From Endothia cerciana (taxonomy: Eukaryota; Ascomycota; Sordariomycetes; Diaporthales; Cryphonectriaceae): a DNA stretch of 64,000 nucleotides. Of the stretch, positions 33,774 to 44,737 are shown piece after piece (within the stretch, counting starts at the first letter, position 1; each line of letters opens with the position of its first letter). The DNA lies in NCBI GenBank assembly GCA_026119935.1, contig JALRMH010000001.1:1-64000 (forward strand), given 5' to 3'. The translations under genes and the position numbers were made by a program. Below the pieces are notes generated by a model that saw only the letters and a list, made by a program, of their open reading frames with translations, was not told where the DNA came from and searched no databases.

Positions 33774-34260
33774 TCAAGAGCCGCTGGCATCGCCGCGCTT
33801 GAGGATTGCCTCGATGTGGTCCTGGCTGTTCTTGGCGGTGGTATCCAGGTAGTGAATCTTCTTGGTCAGGCTCTCTACGTCCACCTCGAGCTGCTTCATC
33901 TGCGACTGCAGCTTGTCCTTCATCTCCGGCACCGGTGCTGACACGAACCTGGGCCACCGAGCGGTCAGCCTGAGACCTGAGCTGCACACGTTCGGCAGTC
34001 ACTCACATCTTGCCGACACCCTCGTAGACGGGTGTCTCGGGGGCTAGCGAAGAGATCTCGCTGAGGGTCAGCTGGGTGAGACGCATCTCACGCTGCTTGG
34101 ATGCCATCTGTGAACGGCCCAGGGCAAGCTCCTGCTGCGTCTTGAGGGCCTGCATCTGTATCTCCCCGTACAGCTGCCATCGATGTCAGCACCCGCCCGT
34201 CCCTGCGAAGACCGTCTGCGCAGGCCTCACCTTCTGCAGCGCCTCTTGCGAGAGAGACAT
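33774..34260 (-). CDS. pfd1: Prefoldin subunit 1
   Basis: Prefoldin is a cytosolic hexamer that captures nascent actin and tubulin and hands them to the CCT chaperonin; subunit 1 is one of its beta-type subunits. Three exons (34260-34231, 34173-34007, 33948-33774; introns 57 and 58 nt) encode 123 aa, normal for the family. The N-terminal helix starts MSLSQEALQK-LYGEIQMQA, followed by SQMASKQREMRLTQLTLSEI. The central beta hairpin contains PETPVYEGVGKMFVSAPVPE, which is the diagnostic part, and the second helix ends KKIHYLDTTAKNSQDHIEAI. The ATG at 34260 matches the family start. The gene lies 4 kb from alpha-tubulin. Confidence 0.93.
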
Positions 34261-35474
34261 GATTGGCTTCGATGCTTGCGGACCAGACTGGCAGGCTGGC
34301 CACCCAATGCTCAATCTCGATGAGATATCCGGGGTGGGACGTCGCCGGGAATCGTGTCTTCTTAATTGGGGTTGATGCCCGCCAACCGGTGACAATGGCA
34401 AACAGAGCAGAGCAGAGCAGAGCAGAGCAGAACAGAACTAGGCGCGCGGGCGGGCTGCAGCAGGTGCCACTGAAAAGCTGAACTCGTCGCACTGTAGGCA
34501 CCCGTGGTCAGGGTTCGGTGTTGCTCCCTCCCCTTCCCGACCAAATCACTTTGTAACCTATTATTCCCTTTGCCATAGTTGCACGAAAATATGGGATGCA
34601 GATGGACGAGAGATGATCTGCCTCCCCACAGATAAAGACAGAATAGACACCTTCTTCCTTTCTTTCCCTGCGCCCGTGGCAAAATTTCCGGGAGTCGTCC
34701 TCGTTCCAAATTGCAGTGACAGTGCACTGGAGCTGCCGCGTAGACAAGTGATGTGGCCTCAGCTCTAGGTGAGATAGCTCCGGTAGTACAGCGCTGCATG
34801 GCCCAGCCAACAGCTGAGGTGCGCCCTGATAGGGAGACCCGACCTCCTGGGGACAACCACCTTGATAGATACTGGCCGACGTGGCTGGGAGTCTCCTGTG
34901 TCTGTCATGTCATCCTATCATGTTCTAACCCGAGTGTTTAGGAACATTGGGTGGTACCGCAAATGCTGCAGCATGACATAGTAGGTATGTACCTACAGTA
35001 TAGTGCCCTCCACAATGCCTCGCTTTCTGTCTACTTTGGCCATGTACGTACCTAAGGCACCTACTGGGCTCTCTCTCTCCCTGCTCCATGCTCGCTCTCT
35101 CCGCTGCTGCGACTCGCCCTTCGGCTATAACCTACAAGGCGCGCGAAGGGTTTGCCCAATTCCAACCAGACTTTTTGTCAACCTCTGCCGCAGTATCGTC
35201 CATATCACCTACTCTGCCTCCCTCGCCGCATTCTGTCCGTGGCATCTCTTGGCCTGCGCCTTCCTCTCTCACCTGGGCACTCTGGAAGCGACCCTCCAAG
35301 CTTAGGGCACCTCGCTGAGCTGGCCTATGCTCACCTCGGCATCCCCACTGCGACACGCCCACCCACGCATGAATCCACCACCACCACCTCGATCCTCGAG
35401 ATCCCCAGTATAGCTACAGGTCTACCCCGAACGTCTTCCATGCACTCCAGCGCGTCGCGCCTGTCACCGCCAGC
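34261..35474. other. Divergent upstream region of pfd1 and the ceramidase gene
   Basis: It should contain both promoters. On the pfd1 side a pentamer array, five CAGAG then two CAGAA (34403-34437), lies about 140 bp from the start codon. No gene is seen. Confidence 0.6.
34403..34437. repeat. (CAGAG)5(CAGAA)2 pentanucleotide repeat
   Basis: Seven 5-nt units in the upstream region or leader of the prefoldin 1 gene. Confidence 0.9.
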
Positions 35475-36681
35475 ATGTCTCTGGCTTTTCAGTGGCCCTA
35501 CCGGGAATCCCGGGATGGCGCCTGGGGCACGCAGACAAGTACCCTGAATTGGTGTGAGGAGGTATGTGGAATATGGAGTCCCCTCCTCCCCCGGGGATCT
35601 GCTCTGTGCTCTGTGACCTGTGCTGAAACCTACCTGCAGGATTACAATGTCACGCCGTACATTGCAGAGTTCTTCAACACCTCGACCAACCTGGTCTTCC
35701 TCTACCTGGGCGCGATGGGCATCCGCGAGTGCCTGCGCCATGGCCACGGCGGGGTCTTCGTCCTCTCTTTCCTGGGCTACGTCGTCGTCGGCTTGGGGTC
35801 CATGGCCTTCCACGGCACCCTCAAATGTGTGTCTGGCCGGTTTTCCCTTTTGGCCCCACGACCCGAGGAGCTTGGGTCTCTGTTCGGCCGTCAATCAGCT
35901 CCTGTGCTCATTCGGCTGACAACCTCGGACAGACTCCATGCAGCTTGCTGATGAGCTGCCGATGATCTACACGACCTGCATTGTAGCCTACGCGACATTC
36001 TCATACTCGAGACCCAGGAACACCCAGGTGCTCGTAGCCCTTGGGCTTGTAGGCCTGGCCACTTGGATCACCGTCTACTACCTCTCGTCCCAGGACCCGG
36101 TCTTTCACCAGGCCGCCTACGCCGCGTTGATGCTCGCCTTGGTCTTCCGGGCTATGTTTGATATGGAAGCAACACTCCGGCCAGCACTCAGGAAGCGATG
36201 CGATACACCGGCAGAGGCCGACGAGATCCTGAAGCAGATGTGGAAGATGGCCTTCACAGGTAAGGGCGCTGTCCTCTCGAGACCTCCCTGCATCCGCCCC
36301 GCCATGGATTGCTGACCCGGCATCACACTCCCAGGCATCGCCTTGTTCTTGATAGGCTTCTCCCTCTGGCTCCTGGACAACACGTTCTGCAAGCACTTGC
36401 GAGACGCTCGGAACACGATCCTGCTCCCCTGGGCGGCTGTACTTGAGGGTCATGCTTGGTGGCACATCTTCACCGGCTTCGGGACCTATTATTGTATAAC
36501 ATGGCGACTTTGGTTGGAGCGCTGTCTGGGCGGCGGCGAGCGGGACTTCGTGCTGAAGTGGCCGTCTCCCTTCACGTCGGTTCCCAAGGCTGTCCCTCGG
36601 CCGGGGCACGTGGCGAAGGCGCACGGCAACAGCCATGCTAATGCCAACGGCGGTGACAATGGCCACAAGAAGACCATCTGA
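35475..36681 (+). CDS. Alkaline ceramidase (Ypc1/Ydc1/ACER family)
   Basis: This membrane enzyme splits (phyto- or dihydro-)ceramide into a long-chain base and a fatty acid, in ER or Golgi membranes in yeast. Four exons (35475-35561, 35640-35826, 35933-36259, 36335-36681) encode 315 aa with about seven hydrophobic spans. It begins FQWPYRESRDGAWGTQTSTLNWCE, split here only for description, with the conserved NWCEE-DY junction. The zinc site of the CREST-type hydrolases is complete: GLGSMAFHGT (His87) plus the C-terminal EGHAWWHIF (His240 and His244), with Ser83 and Asp98 (ADELPM) also in place. The tail is hydrophilic with Asn/Gly/His repeats (HGNSHANANGGDNGHKKTI). The start ATG sits in CCAGCATGTC. 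Introns are 78, 106 and 75 nt with CTGA-type branch sites. Confidence 0.93.
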
Positions 36682-37858
36682 TCTCGGAGGTTAGGGATAG
36701 AACCGTCTGTGCCGGTCCAGCGGGGGATAGCCTCTGATGCTTGTCAACCTCGACCTTCCCGAACATCCTCTAATGTAGCAGGCTATCTTGCAGTCGGCTA
36801 TTGAATGTAAAAATATTCAGGGATTGATCTCGCAAGGCCGTTCCGGATCCATGTATGCAGGTACGGCATGACCCGCCGTTGGAGCCCGCGTCCTGTTGAC
36901 AAGATCCGGGGCGCTGTCCCTGATGATGAGAGGGGCACAAGAGTGCTCGGGATCTGCAAGGACGCAGGTGCTATTCCGGCAGGTAGGTTGAGACTGCGGT
37001 ATCTGAAGAGCACGCCGCGCAATCGAATCCTACACGAATCCTTGCCTCTCCCGAAACGTCGGAACCCATGCAACCATGCGGCCCAAATATACCCACGGGT
37101 GTAATATCAAGGTGGTGGAGGGTGGCATGGCATAGGGCAAAAAGAAGCTTTGCCATTTCCAGGCGCATATCGCGCCATTCGCAGACCAGCCCAAGCCGTA
37201 AATTCACAGGACCGGGGTTGCCAACCTGGTTGCTCTTGTCCTGAGGGCACAGGAACAACCAGGACCCTGTGGGCTTGTGGCCGTTATATGAGCTTTCGTA
37301 GAGGCCCTCGTTGACTGGCCTGAGAAATACAAGAGGGAAATGCATCACCACCCGAGAGGTGGCGGGCGCGGGGGGACCCGAGAGTGTGGTGGGTGGCCCA
37401 AACCAGTGATTTATTTTAACTCGGATGTCACTCGGTTCGTGTTACTCCAACGTCGTCACACCTCTGTCCACAGCTTACACGCCCAAACGACACATATTCC
37501 AGAAATCTTGCCCAGGCCCGTCCAGTCCCTTGCCCCAGACGCCCGCAAGAGCTCATCGTACAGCCCAGGGCCCCCTCTTTACATACCGACGACCTGTTCT
37601 TATAGACGCTGAGGCTGGGGGCTTGTATTTTGGGGGAAAGAGCACATCCGAGACCTCGTCGCGCAACGCACGCTGGGCACCTCCACGCGCTCGTTCCTCC
37701 CTTGACTCGACCCGGAAGGCCCCAATCCAGCATGCCATCCTCTTTGCACCTCTAACTCGATCCTCAAACCTGCCGCCCTTGGATGGCCACGACACTCGCT
37801 TGATTCCTCTTTCTCCCCCCTCCCCCTCCCCCTCCCCACCCAAGCTGTTTGAGGAGCC
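36682..37858. other. Intergenic; promoter and leader of the TMF1-like gene
   Basis: No gene is seen. The last 60 bases before the start codon are a C/T-rich leader (CCCCTCCCCCTCCCC). A long frame that enters from here and runs into the next gene out of phase is treated as a shadow. Confidence 0.55.
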
Positions 37859-40536
37859 ATGTCCGCTCAAGGTGGAGGGCCCAAGTCGAGATGGGGCTCC
37901 CTGCTTTCGCAAGCCGTCGCCGGCGTCGAGGCCAGGCTGGACACCATCCTCGCCGAGGAGGACCAGCCCAAGCCAAGCACCAGCCCTGCGCCCTCGCAGC
38001 AGGCTAAAAGCCCGACGACAGGTGCGTCGCCCGCCAGCATCCCCACGCCTGCCCTACACATGCCCGCCTGCTGACCTGGCGCTCTTTGACCGAGCTAGCA
38101 CCCCCGAGACCCGACTCTGCGAACCGGAACAGGACGAACGACCGGCTGCAGGAGCGGCTCGCGAGGGCCGTTGCCGCGAAACAGGCCGCGCTGAAATCAG
38201 AGAACCCGTCGGGAAAGGCGACGCCCAGCGCGAGTCCGCGACAGAGCATCGACGCCCCGAACCGGAACTCGACAGACAGCGCGGCGGCAGCATCGCCAGC
38301 AAGCCCGGAGGCGCTCTCGTCACCGCGGGCGTCGCAGGATGCTCCCGGGCGTGGATCGATCGAGACGAAGGCGGAGCCGGGCCCGGACACAAGCAAGGAT
38401 GGGGCCGTGGATGTGTCTGCCCCTCCACAGGCTGTGCCGACGACAGAGCCGACCAGAGACACGACTGCCGCGGCAGAAACCGAACGCCTGAGCACCGATG
38501 CGCCGGCTGGCGCGGTCGCCGAGTTACAAGAGGACCGGATCAAACAGCTGGAGAAGGCCCTGGAGGAGATGGCGCTGCAGCAGCAGGAGGAGACACACAA
38601 CTACGTCGAACAGATCGATGCGCTGCAGGCGAAGCTGCAATACCTGGCGCGGGAGGCCACCGACGCGGCCAGGAAGGAGGCCAGGGAGGCGCCCGCCGGC
38701 AGCATGGAGAAGAAGCTGGCAGAGAAGGACCAGCAGATAGCCGGGCTCATGGAAGAGGGCAAGAATCTTGCCAGCACGGAACAGAAGCTTCGGGCGGTTA
38801 TAAAGAACCTGCGGTCCAAGGTCGGCGAGAACGAGAAGGAGATCAATAATGTCAGGACCTCAAGGGGCAAGGTGGAGCAGGAGCTGGAAGCCACACGCAG
38901 AAAGGCGCGGCGAGCGGACGATCTGGAAAAGTACCAGGAGGAGCTGCACAGGCGGATCGGCCAGTCCCAAAAAGAGATCGACTCGCTCAAGTCCGAGGCG
39001 TCAAGCAAAGACAGGGCCATCGCAGATCTGAAGGCACAGCTGCAGAGGTCAGCTGAGCAGGCGGAGGCTCTGACGGCGAAGGTGAACGAGGAAGCCCTGG
39101 CCAGGGAGCGACAACGCGTTCGGGAACTCGAGGATGAAGTCTCCGAGCTCAAGGTTGAAAAGGAGCTTGCAGCCGACCGTGGCCGGGCAAGAGAGAACGA
39201 GCTGAAGGAGAAGGCAGAGCGAGCTGCGGAACGCTCCCGTGCCGTCGAGGTAGAACTGAAGGCCGAGATACAGGTGATGGAGAGCAAACTGGAGTCTATG
39301 AGGGTCATGGCGGAAGAAGTCTCCTCGGGGGCGATGGGCGATTCACAAGCGAAACTACTACGACAGGTCGAGACTCTTCAGACACAGTACGCGATTGCGA
39401 CGGAAAACTGGCAGGGCATCGAGAGCACACTGCTTGCCAGGATTGCGAACCTAGAGAAGGAGAGAGACGAGGCGCAGCATCGCGAGTCTGAAATGAGGAA
39501 GAAGGCTCGTGAGGCTGTAAGCTATCTGAGCTGGCCGTACCTCCGACCCCTGATGATGATGCTAATGATTCCCTAGGCCCTGCGCGCCAGACATCGTGAA
39601 GAAGAATTAGAAGAGGCGAAGACCCAGATACCCAGCATACAGGAAGACGTGAAGGCGCACCGGTCTGAGATAGAGGCCCTCAAGAAGCGATCAGAAGAAG
39701 CGGAAGCTGCCCTGGCCGAGGCGAAGGCAGAGCTAGACAAGCAGAGGATTGTCGTGGCAGAAGAGAAGGCGACTGCAGCGTCACGAGAACAGCAAGACCG
39801 CCCGGGGCCATGGATAGATACCGCCCCATCCCAATCGTACAGGTCCAGCAGCAGACCCGAATCACCCTCGGCGTCTATGCCATCCCGCAGTTTCAGCACC
39901 GAATTGCTTGGATATGGTACGCTATCGAGCAAGCTCCGGAAGCACTCAGCGCCCTCAAGTAACGGCGATCCTGTGGAACGATATACCGCACGCAGACCGT
40001 CGGTCCAGCCGTCAAGCCGACCGTCTATCCACACTGCAAATTCTCACCAACTGCCTCCGATACTCAGCCCCACTATTGAGGCGCTACCATCCGTCCCCTC
40101 AATACACCCACTAGAGCGGAGCGACACCTACGACAGCGTCGAGATATCCTCATCACCCCAGCAAATCGCCCAAGATATGATCTCCGTCTCGACCGTCGGG
40201 GCAGGCCCTTCTGTTCAGCTTGTTGAGAAACTGAGCGCAGCGATCCGGCGGCTCGAGACGGAGAAGGTCACCACGAAAGAAGAACTCGCACGGATCTCGG
40301 CCCAGCGCGACGAGGCGCGCGCAGAGATGGTGACGCTCATGCGCGAGGTCGAGAAGGGCCGCCAGGCCGGCGAGGAGGTCGCCAGGCTGCAGGCCGAGGT
40401 CGCTGAGGTTAATGAGAGGTACGAGACGACGCTGGAGCTGCTGGGTGAGAAGAGCGAGATGGTGGAGGAGCTCAAGGCGGATGTGCAGGATGTCAAGGCT
40501 ATGTATAGGGATCTGGTGGAGAGGACGATCAAATAA
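37859..40536 (+). CDS. TMF1/Sgm1-family golgin
   Basis: TMF1 in animals and Sgm1 in yeast are long coiled-coil tethers of the Golgi that bind Rab6/Ypt6. Three exons (37859-38021, 38099-39516, 39577-40536; introns 77 and 60 nt) encode 846 aa. The N-terminus SRWGSLLSQAVAGVEARLDTIL is the conserved TMF opening helix. A disordered Ser/Pro/Ala region follows, then coiled coil from about residue 195 (DRIKQLEKALEEMALQQQEE) to about 600. A second Ser/Pro-rich break precedes the C-terminal TMF_TATA_bd-type coiled coil at about 741-846, with RRLETEKVTTKEELARISAQ, NERYETTLELLGEKSEMVEE and the end DVKAMYRDLVERTIK; this block is the strongest family evidence. The gene converges on nas6 with 166 bp between stops. 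Confidence 0.9.
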
Positions 40537-40702
40537 AACACTAAAACGTGGCAAGGTGGTGGGTAGGATGGCAGGGGGGCTTCTTTTATTTTGAGGTATT
40601 GCCAGCCGGAGTCAGGAATTATGATATCGGAATGTCTTTTAACATTTTATGAATGCTATCCGATGTCGCCTTGTGATGGCGGAGTGTGTGCTCGGGACCC
40701 CG

Positions 40703-41922
40703 TCACAGCTCTATGCCCTCATCCTCCGCCCTTCTCTCAATGTATTTCTTAACCTGCTCCTGGTCAGCCGGGCCATCAAGCAGAGGTACCAACACTTTAG
40801 AAAACACGCATAGCCTAGACTTACCTCCTTGTCCGGTGCCAGATCCAACGCCGAATGGCCATCCACATCCTTTTTGTCCGCCTCAGCACCAGCCTTCAGC
40901 AACGCAACTGCCGTATCACCTATGCCCCGAACGTTAGCCTGTTCACCCGACACCCTACCCCCTCACCCGGCCTCACTCACCGTGGCCCTCGGCGACCGCG
41001 TGATGCAGCGCCGTCTGCCCGTCCTGGTCCGTCGCGTCCAGGGGGCTCTTGTTCTTGAGCAGCAGGTTCACCATCGGCACGGACCCAACAGCCGCGGCGC
41101 GGTGGAGGGCGTACTGCCCGCGCCTGTCGCGGACCCTCGCGGACGCGGGCGGCTGGTTGTCGAAGAGCCTGCGGGCGATGTCGATGGCGTTCTTGGAGGC
41201 GACAAAATGGAGAACTGTCTGCTGGGCCGGTCAGCACAAGAGGGGGGGGGGGGGTCGGAGGCGGGAGTCATCGGTCGGAGAACATGGTGGTGGAAAGCTG
41301 GGACCGGGAGGGGACCTCACCTGGCCGGTGTTGTCTGGGGCTGAATGTTAGCCAGAATCTCGTGATCTTTAGGGTGGGTGACAGGGCGCACTCTTCTCGT
41401 TCGGATCCGCCCCCTTGCTCAACAGGAACTCGACGAGCTTCTCGCTGTCCTTCACACTGGCTGCGATCATGAGTGCCGTCCAGCCCATGTCGTCCTGTCT
41501 ACGGCTTCAGCATCTCGAAACCAACCCCCCCCCCCCCAACGACGAGGGCCCCGTAAACGACGGGTCATTACCTGTACGTCCGCATCGAAGCCCTTCTGCT
41601 CGGCCAGCAGCTGGACGATGTCCAGCTGGTTCGCGGACGCAGCCCAGTGGATGGGGAGTCTGCCATCATCGTCTTTTCGTGTGCTGAGCTTCGGGTCGAC
41701 CTTGGGTGGACCCACACGTCAATCCTGATATTTCTCGATGTTTCTCGCTCAACGGGATGGAAACTCACATTTAGCAGGGACTGGACGGTGGAGACTGTGA
41801 GGTACCCGTGAGCTGCTGTTCTGGCTATGAACGGGACGTCCATGCTGGCCGTCCCTGGGGTGAGACTCACGATCCCCTGTCCTACAGGCATTGTGGATCA
41901 CAAACTTCGACTGGTCGTCCAT
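40703..41922 (-). CDS. nas6: 26S proteasome assembly chaperone, ankyrin-repeat Nas6/gankyrin (PSMD10)
   Basis: Nas6 is an ankyrin-repeat chaperone that binds the Rpt3 ATPase during assembly of the 19S particle. I resolve eight exons: 41922-41871, 41794-41769, 41700-41572, 41494-41392, 41334-41321, 41218-40981, 40919-40825 and 40759-40703, giving 237 aa, close to the family size. Ankyrin repeats are clear: DGRLPIHWAASANQLDIVQL, GWTALMIAASVKD, TGQTVLHFVASKNAIDIARR, RGQYALHRAAAVGSVPMVNL, DGQTALHHAVAEGHGDTAVA and DGHSALDLAPDKE, ending EQVKKYIERRAEDEGIEL. Exons 2 (26 nt) and 5 (14 nt) are very short. Two introns hold 13-nt C/G runs (41525-41537 and 41242-41254). The N-terminal exon join (GD-LSTVQSLLN) is the least certain. 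Confidence 0.92.
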
Positions 41923-43009
41923 CTCCTGAGATAGTACCTGAGATGATTCCGCCCTTGGTGTCAATGGGTAAGACTTGAAGTTTGAAGACTCGGACTGCGT
42001 ATGTGTTGAGCCTGTCTTAGGAGGTGGATGCCCTTGTTTGTACTGGATTGCGTGTGTAGGTGTTGCCTCCATGCAGCTTTGTAAATGAGCTACTATCCGC
42101 ACCGGGGTGTGCAATTAGAGGTAAAAAGAAAATATAAAGATTCAAGATATCACTCAGCTTTTGAACCCGGGTACACACAAGAGACTTGGTCGGCAAACCC
42201 GTAGAGCAGTTTCATGAGCCCTCAATATTCTTAACCTGTGCTGAGCGTCTCGAACTCGCAACGTGGAACAGAGTGTATCCCCGGCAGAAAACATTCAAGC
42301 ACCCAGGCATATCGCATATCCGATGCCTCGACAATGGGCAGGTTCTGCAGCGCCTCAGATCTAGTACCTACTGAGCTGTCGGAGAGATCTTTGCAAGCAC
42401 TGTCATAGATAGTGGAGACCCATCTGTTAGAACTCATGACTGACACGAGAAGTGACCTCGTTGATCTGAAGAGCATTGGACACAAGACTGTGGGGATCTA
42501 ATGGCAACCTGTTCCGAACATGTAGTATAAGAATCTGACTAGACTGGGGATAGTAGCTCAATGAAATTCTATAATGATGCGAAAATTGGCAGAAGGGAAA
42601 ATGAAATAATAAAAAAAGGTAAATGTGACTGGCAAAGGGAAAAATATCAAAAATATGGCAAAAACATACAACACCGGGTATTCGCTAATGGTCACCCACT
42701 TAACTACTAATCCAGCGGTTAGTGGCTTATTTAGGGGAGAGCAGACGGGATCCCAAGTTCTCCACTACCTATGGTCGTATGTACTGTGTTTTGGTCAATC
42801 CGACATTATAATAGTAAGCAATCTTTCCGGGGTTCACGTTAGCTCTGGAAATTTTGGGGAAGACGCGACCCCGAAGCCAGACCGGGCTGCATCTTCGCAG
42901 CTCAACTTCAATTCATTCATTCTCATACCACCCTTCCAGACTCATCAAACTCAACACCATCTTCTCTTCAACTCTCCCCGTCCAACCCGACAAGGGCCAG
43001 ACTTCCAAG
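41923..43009. other. Divergent promoter region of nas6 and prp46
   Basis: About 1.1 kb between two start codons. The middle (42.55-42.83 kb) is AT-rich compared with its surroundings. I see no gene. Confidence 0.6.
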
Positions 43010-44668
43010 ATGGCCGCTGGCGTCACAACAACCCTCGAGACCCTCATCTCCAAGAATGCGAAAGCCACGAAGCTCGTGTACGCCGATACAAACGGGCGCA
43101 AACGGATACGCCTCGACCCAGCGCTCAACGTCGAGCCGGAAGCCGACAAGGAGGCGCTGTCCGTCCGCCTCCACGCCGAATACAGCGACGTCCTGACGCT
43201 CCCAGAAGCCCTGGCCGCCAAGCAGGCGAACGCCGCCAGCGCACGGAAGAAGGCTAAGAAGCCCGCGGCTGCCGGCGAGGGCGCGCCGACGCCCGCCGAG
43301 GAGAACACGAGGAAGCTGATCGAGGGGATACCGGCAAAGGCACCCAACGGCAAGCCCGGCGCGGGCAGTCCACAGCCCGGCACGCTGGTGCAGTTCCGCA
43401 AGCCCGCGGTGGTACCGGGCGCGGCGGGCCGCGCGCAGGACGGCGGCACGCAGACGACCAGCCTCATGCGCATGTCGGAGGCGATGAATGCACAGCCCAA
43501 GCCAGAGTGGCACAAGCCGTGGAAGCTGCACAAGGTCATCTCTGGACACCTTGGCTGGGTGCGGAGTGTGGCGGTCGAGCCGAACAACAAGTGGTTCGTG
43601 TCCGGGAGCGGCGACAGGACGATCAAGGTGTGGGACCTGGCGTCTGGGCAGCTGCGGCTGACCTTGACGGGACATATCTCTACGGTGCGCGGGCTGGCGG
43701 TGTCGCCAAGGCACCCGTACCTGTTCTCGTGCGGTGAGGACAAGATGGTAAAGTGTTGGGATCTGGAGACGAACAAGGTAATCAGACATTACCACGGGCA
43801 TCTATCGGGGGTTTACACACTTGCGCTGCACCCCACGCTGGATGTCCTGGTGACAGGTGGTCGGGATGGTGTTGCAAGAGTATGGGACATGCGGACGAGG
43901 AGCAATATGTGAGTTCTGTCCCTATCCTCAGTCCTGATGGAGCTCCCGCTGACGAAGGTTACATCTAGACACGTCCTCAGCGGCCATACCCAGACAGTCA
44001 GTAGCCTCGTCTGCCAAGAGGCCGACCCACAGGTCATCACGGGTTCCCTGGATAGTCATGTCCGACTTTGTATGTCAACGTCGCCTTCCTGATGCTATTG
44101 TTACAGCTGCTGACGCTCACGTGCAACAGGGGATCTAGCCGCGGGCAAGACCATGGCGACCTTGACCCATCACAAGAAGGGTGTCAGGGCTCTGGCATCT
44201 CACCCCTCAGAGTTCACCTTCGCCACCGGTAGCACTTCGAGCATCAAGCAGTTCAAGTGCCCAGAAGGCGCTTTCATGCAGAACTTCGAGGGTCACAACG
44301 CCATCATCAACACGCTCTCCGTGAACAACGACAACATTCTGTTCTCAGGTGGCGACAACGGCTCGATCAGCTTCTGGGTAAGTCGAGATCGATTCCCATA
44401 CGCAGCAATATCTCAAGAGACCAGGCTGACAGTAGGTACACAGGACTGGAAGACTGGCTACCGCTACCAAGCACAGGACACGATTGCTCAGCCGGGCTCG
44501 CTGGATGCTGAGAACGGCGTGTTCTGCTCCACTTTTGACCAGTCCGGCCTCCGGTTGATCTGCGGTGAGGCGGATAAGACAATCAAGATTTGGCGGCCAG
44601 ATGACGACGCAACTCCGGAATCTCACCCTATCGAATGGAAGCCAACCTTGGCGAGGCGGAAATACTGA
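43010..44668 (+). CDS. prp46: Pre-mRNA-splicing factor Prp46 (PLRG1), WD40 protein
   Basis: Prp46/PLRG1 belongs to the Prp19-associated (NTC) complex of the active spliceosome. Four exons (43010-43908, 43969-44069, 44130-44377, 44444-44668; introns 60, 60 and 66 nt) encode 490 aa. The N-terminal 170 residues are Ala/Lys/Pro-rich, with EWHKPWKLHKVISGHLGWVR leading into a seven-blade WD40 propeller (about 176-470). Blade ends are visible as GDRTIKVWDL, DKMVKCWDLE, DGVARVWDMR, DSHVRLWDLA, SSIKQFKCPE, GSISFWDWKT and DKTIKIWRPD. The YRYQAQDTIAQPGSLDAENG insert before the last blade is typical of this protein. The start ATG follows CCAAG. Its stop lies 69 bp from that of the convergent orc1 gene. 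Confidence 0.95.
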
Positions 44669-44737
44669 ACACATAGAAAGCGCATCAGGCGTGTTCTCGA
44701 AGCCCAATGGTTCGTCTCTCATATTCGAATAGATACC

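Noticed and set aside
37425..38849. 474-codon frame overlapping the TMF1-like gene
   Set aside because: It runs out of phase through the intron and exon 2; the peptide is Arg/Gly/Pro-rich and unlike any family, while the other frame is clearly TMF1.
42913..43801. Long frames antisense to prp46
   Set aside because: They are shadows of a GC-rich WD40 exon.
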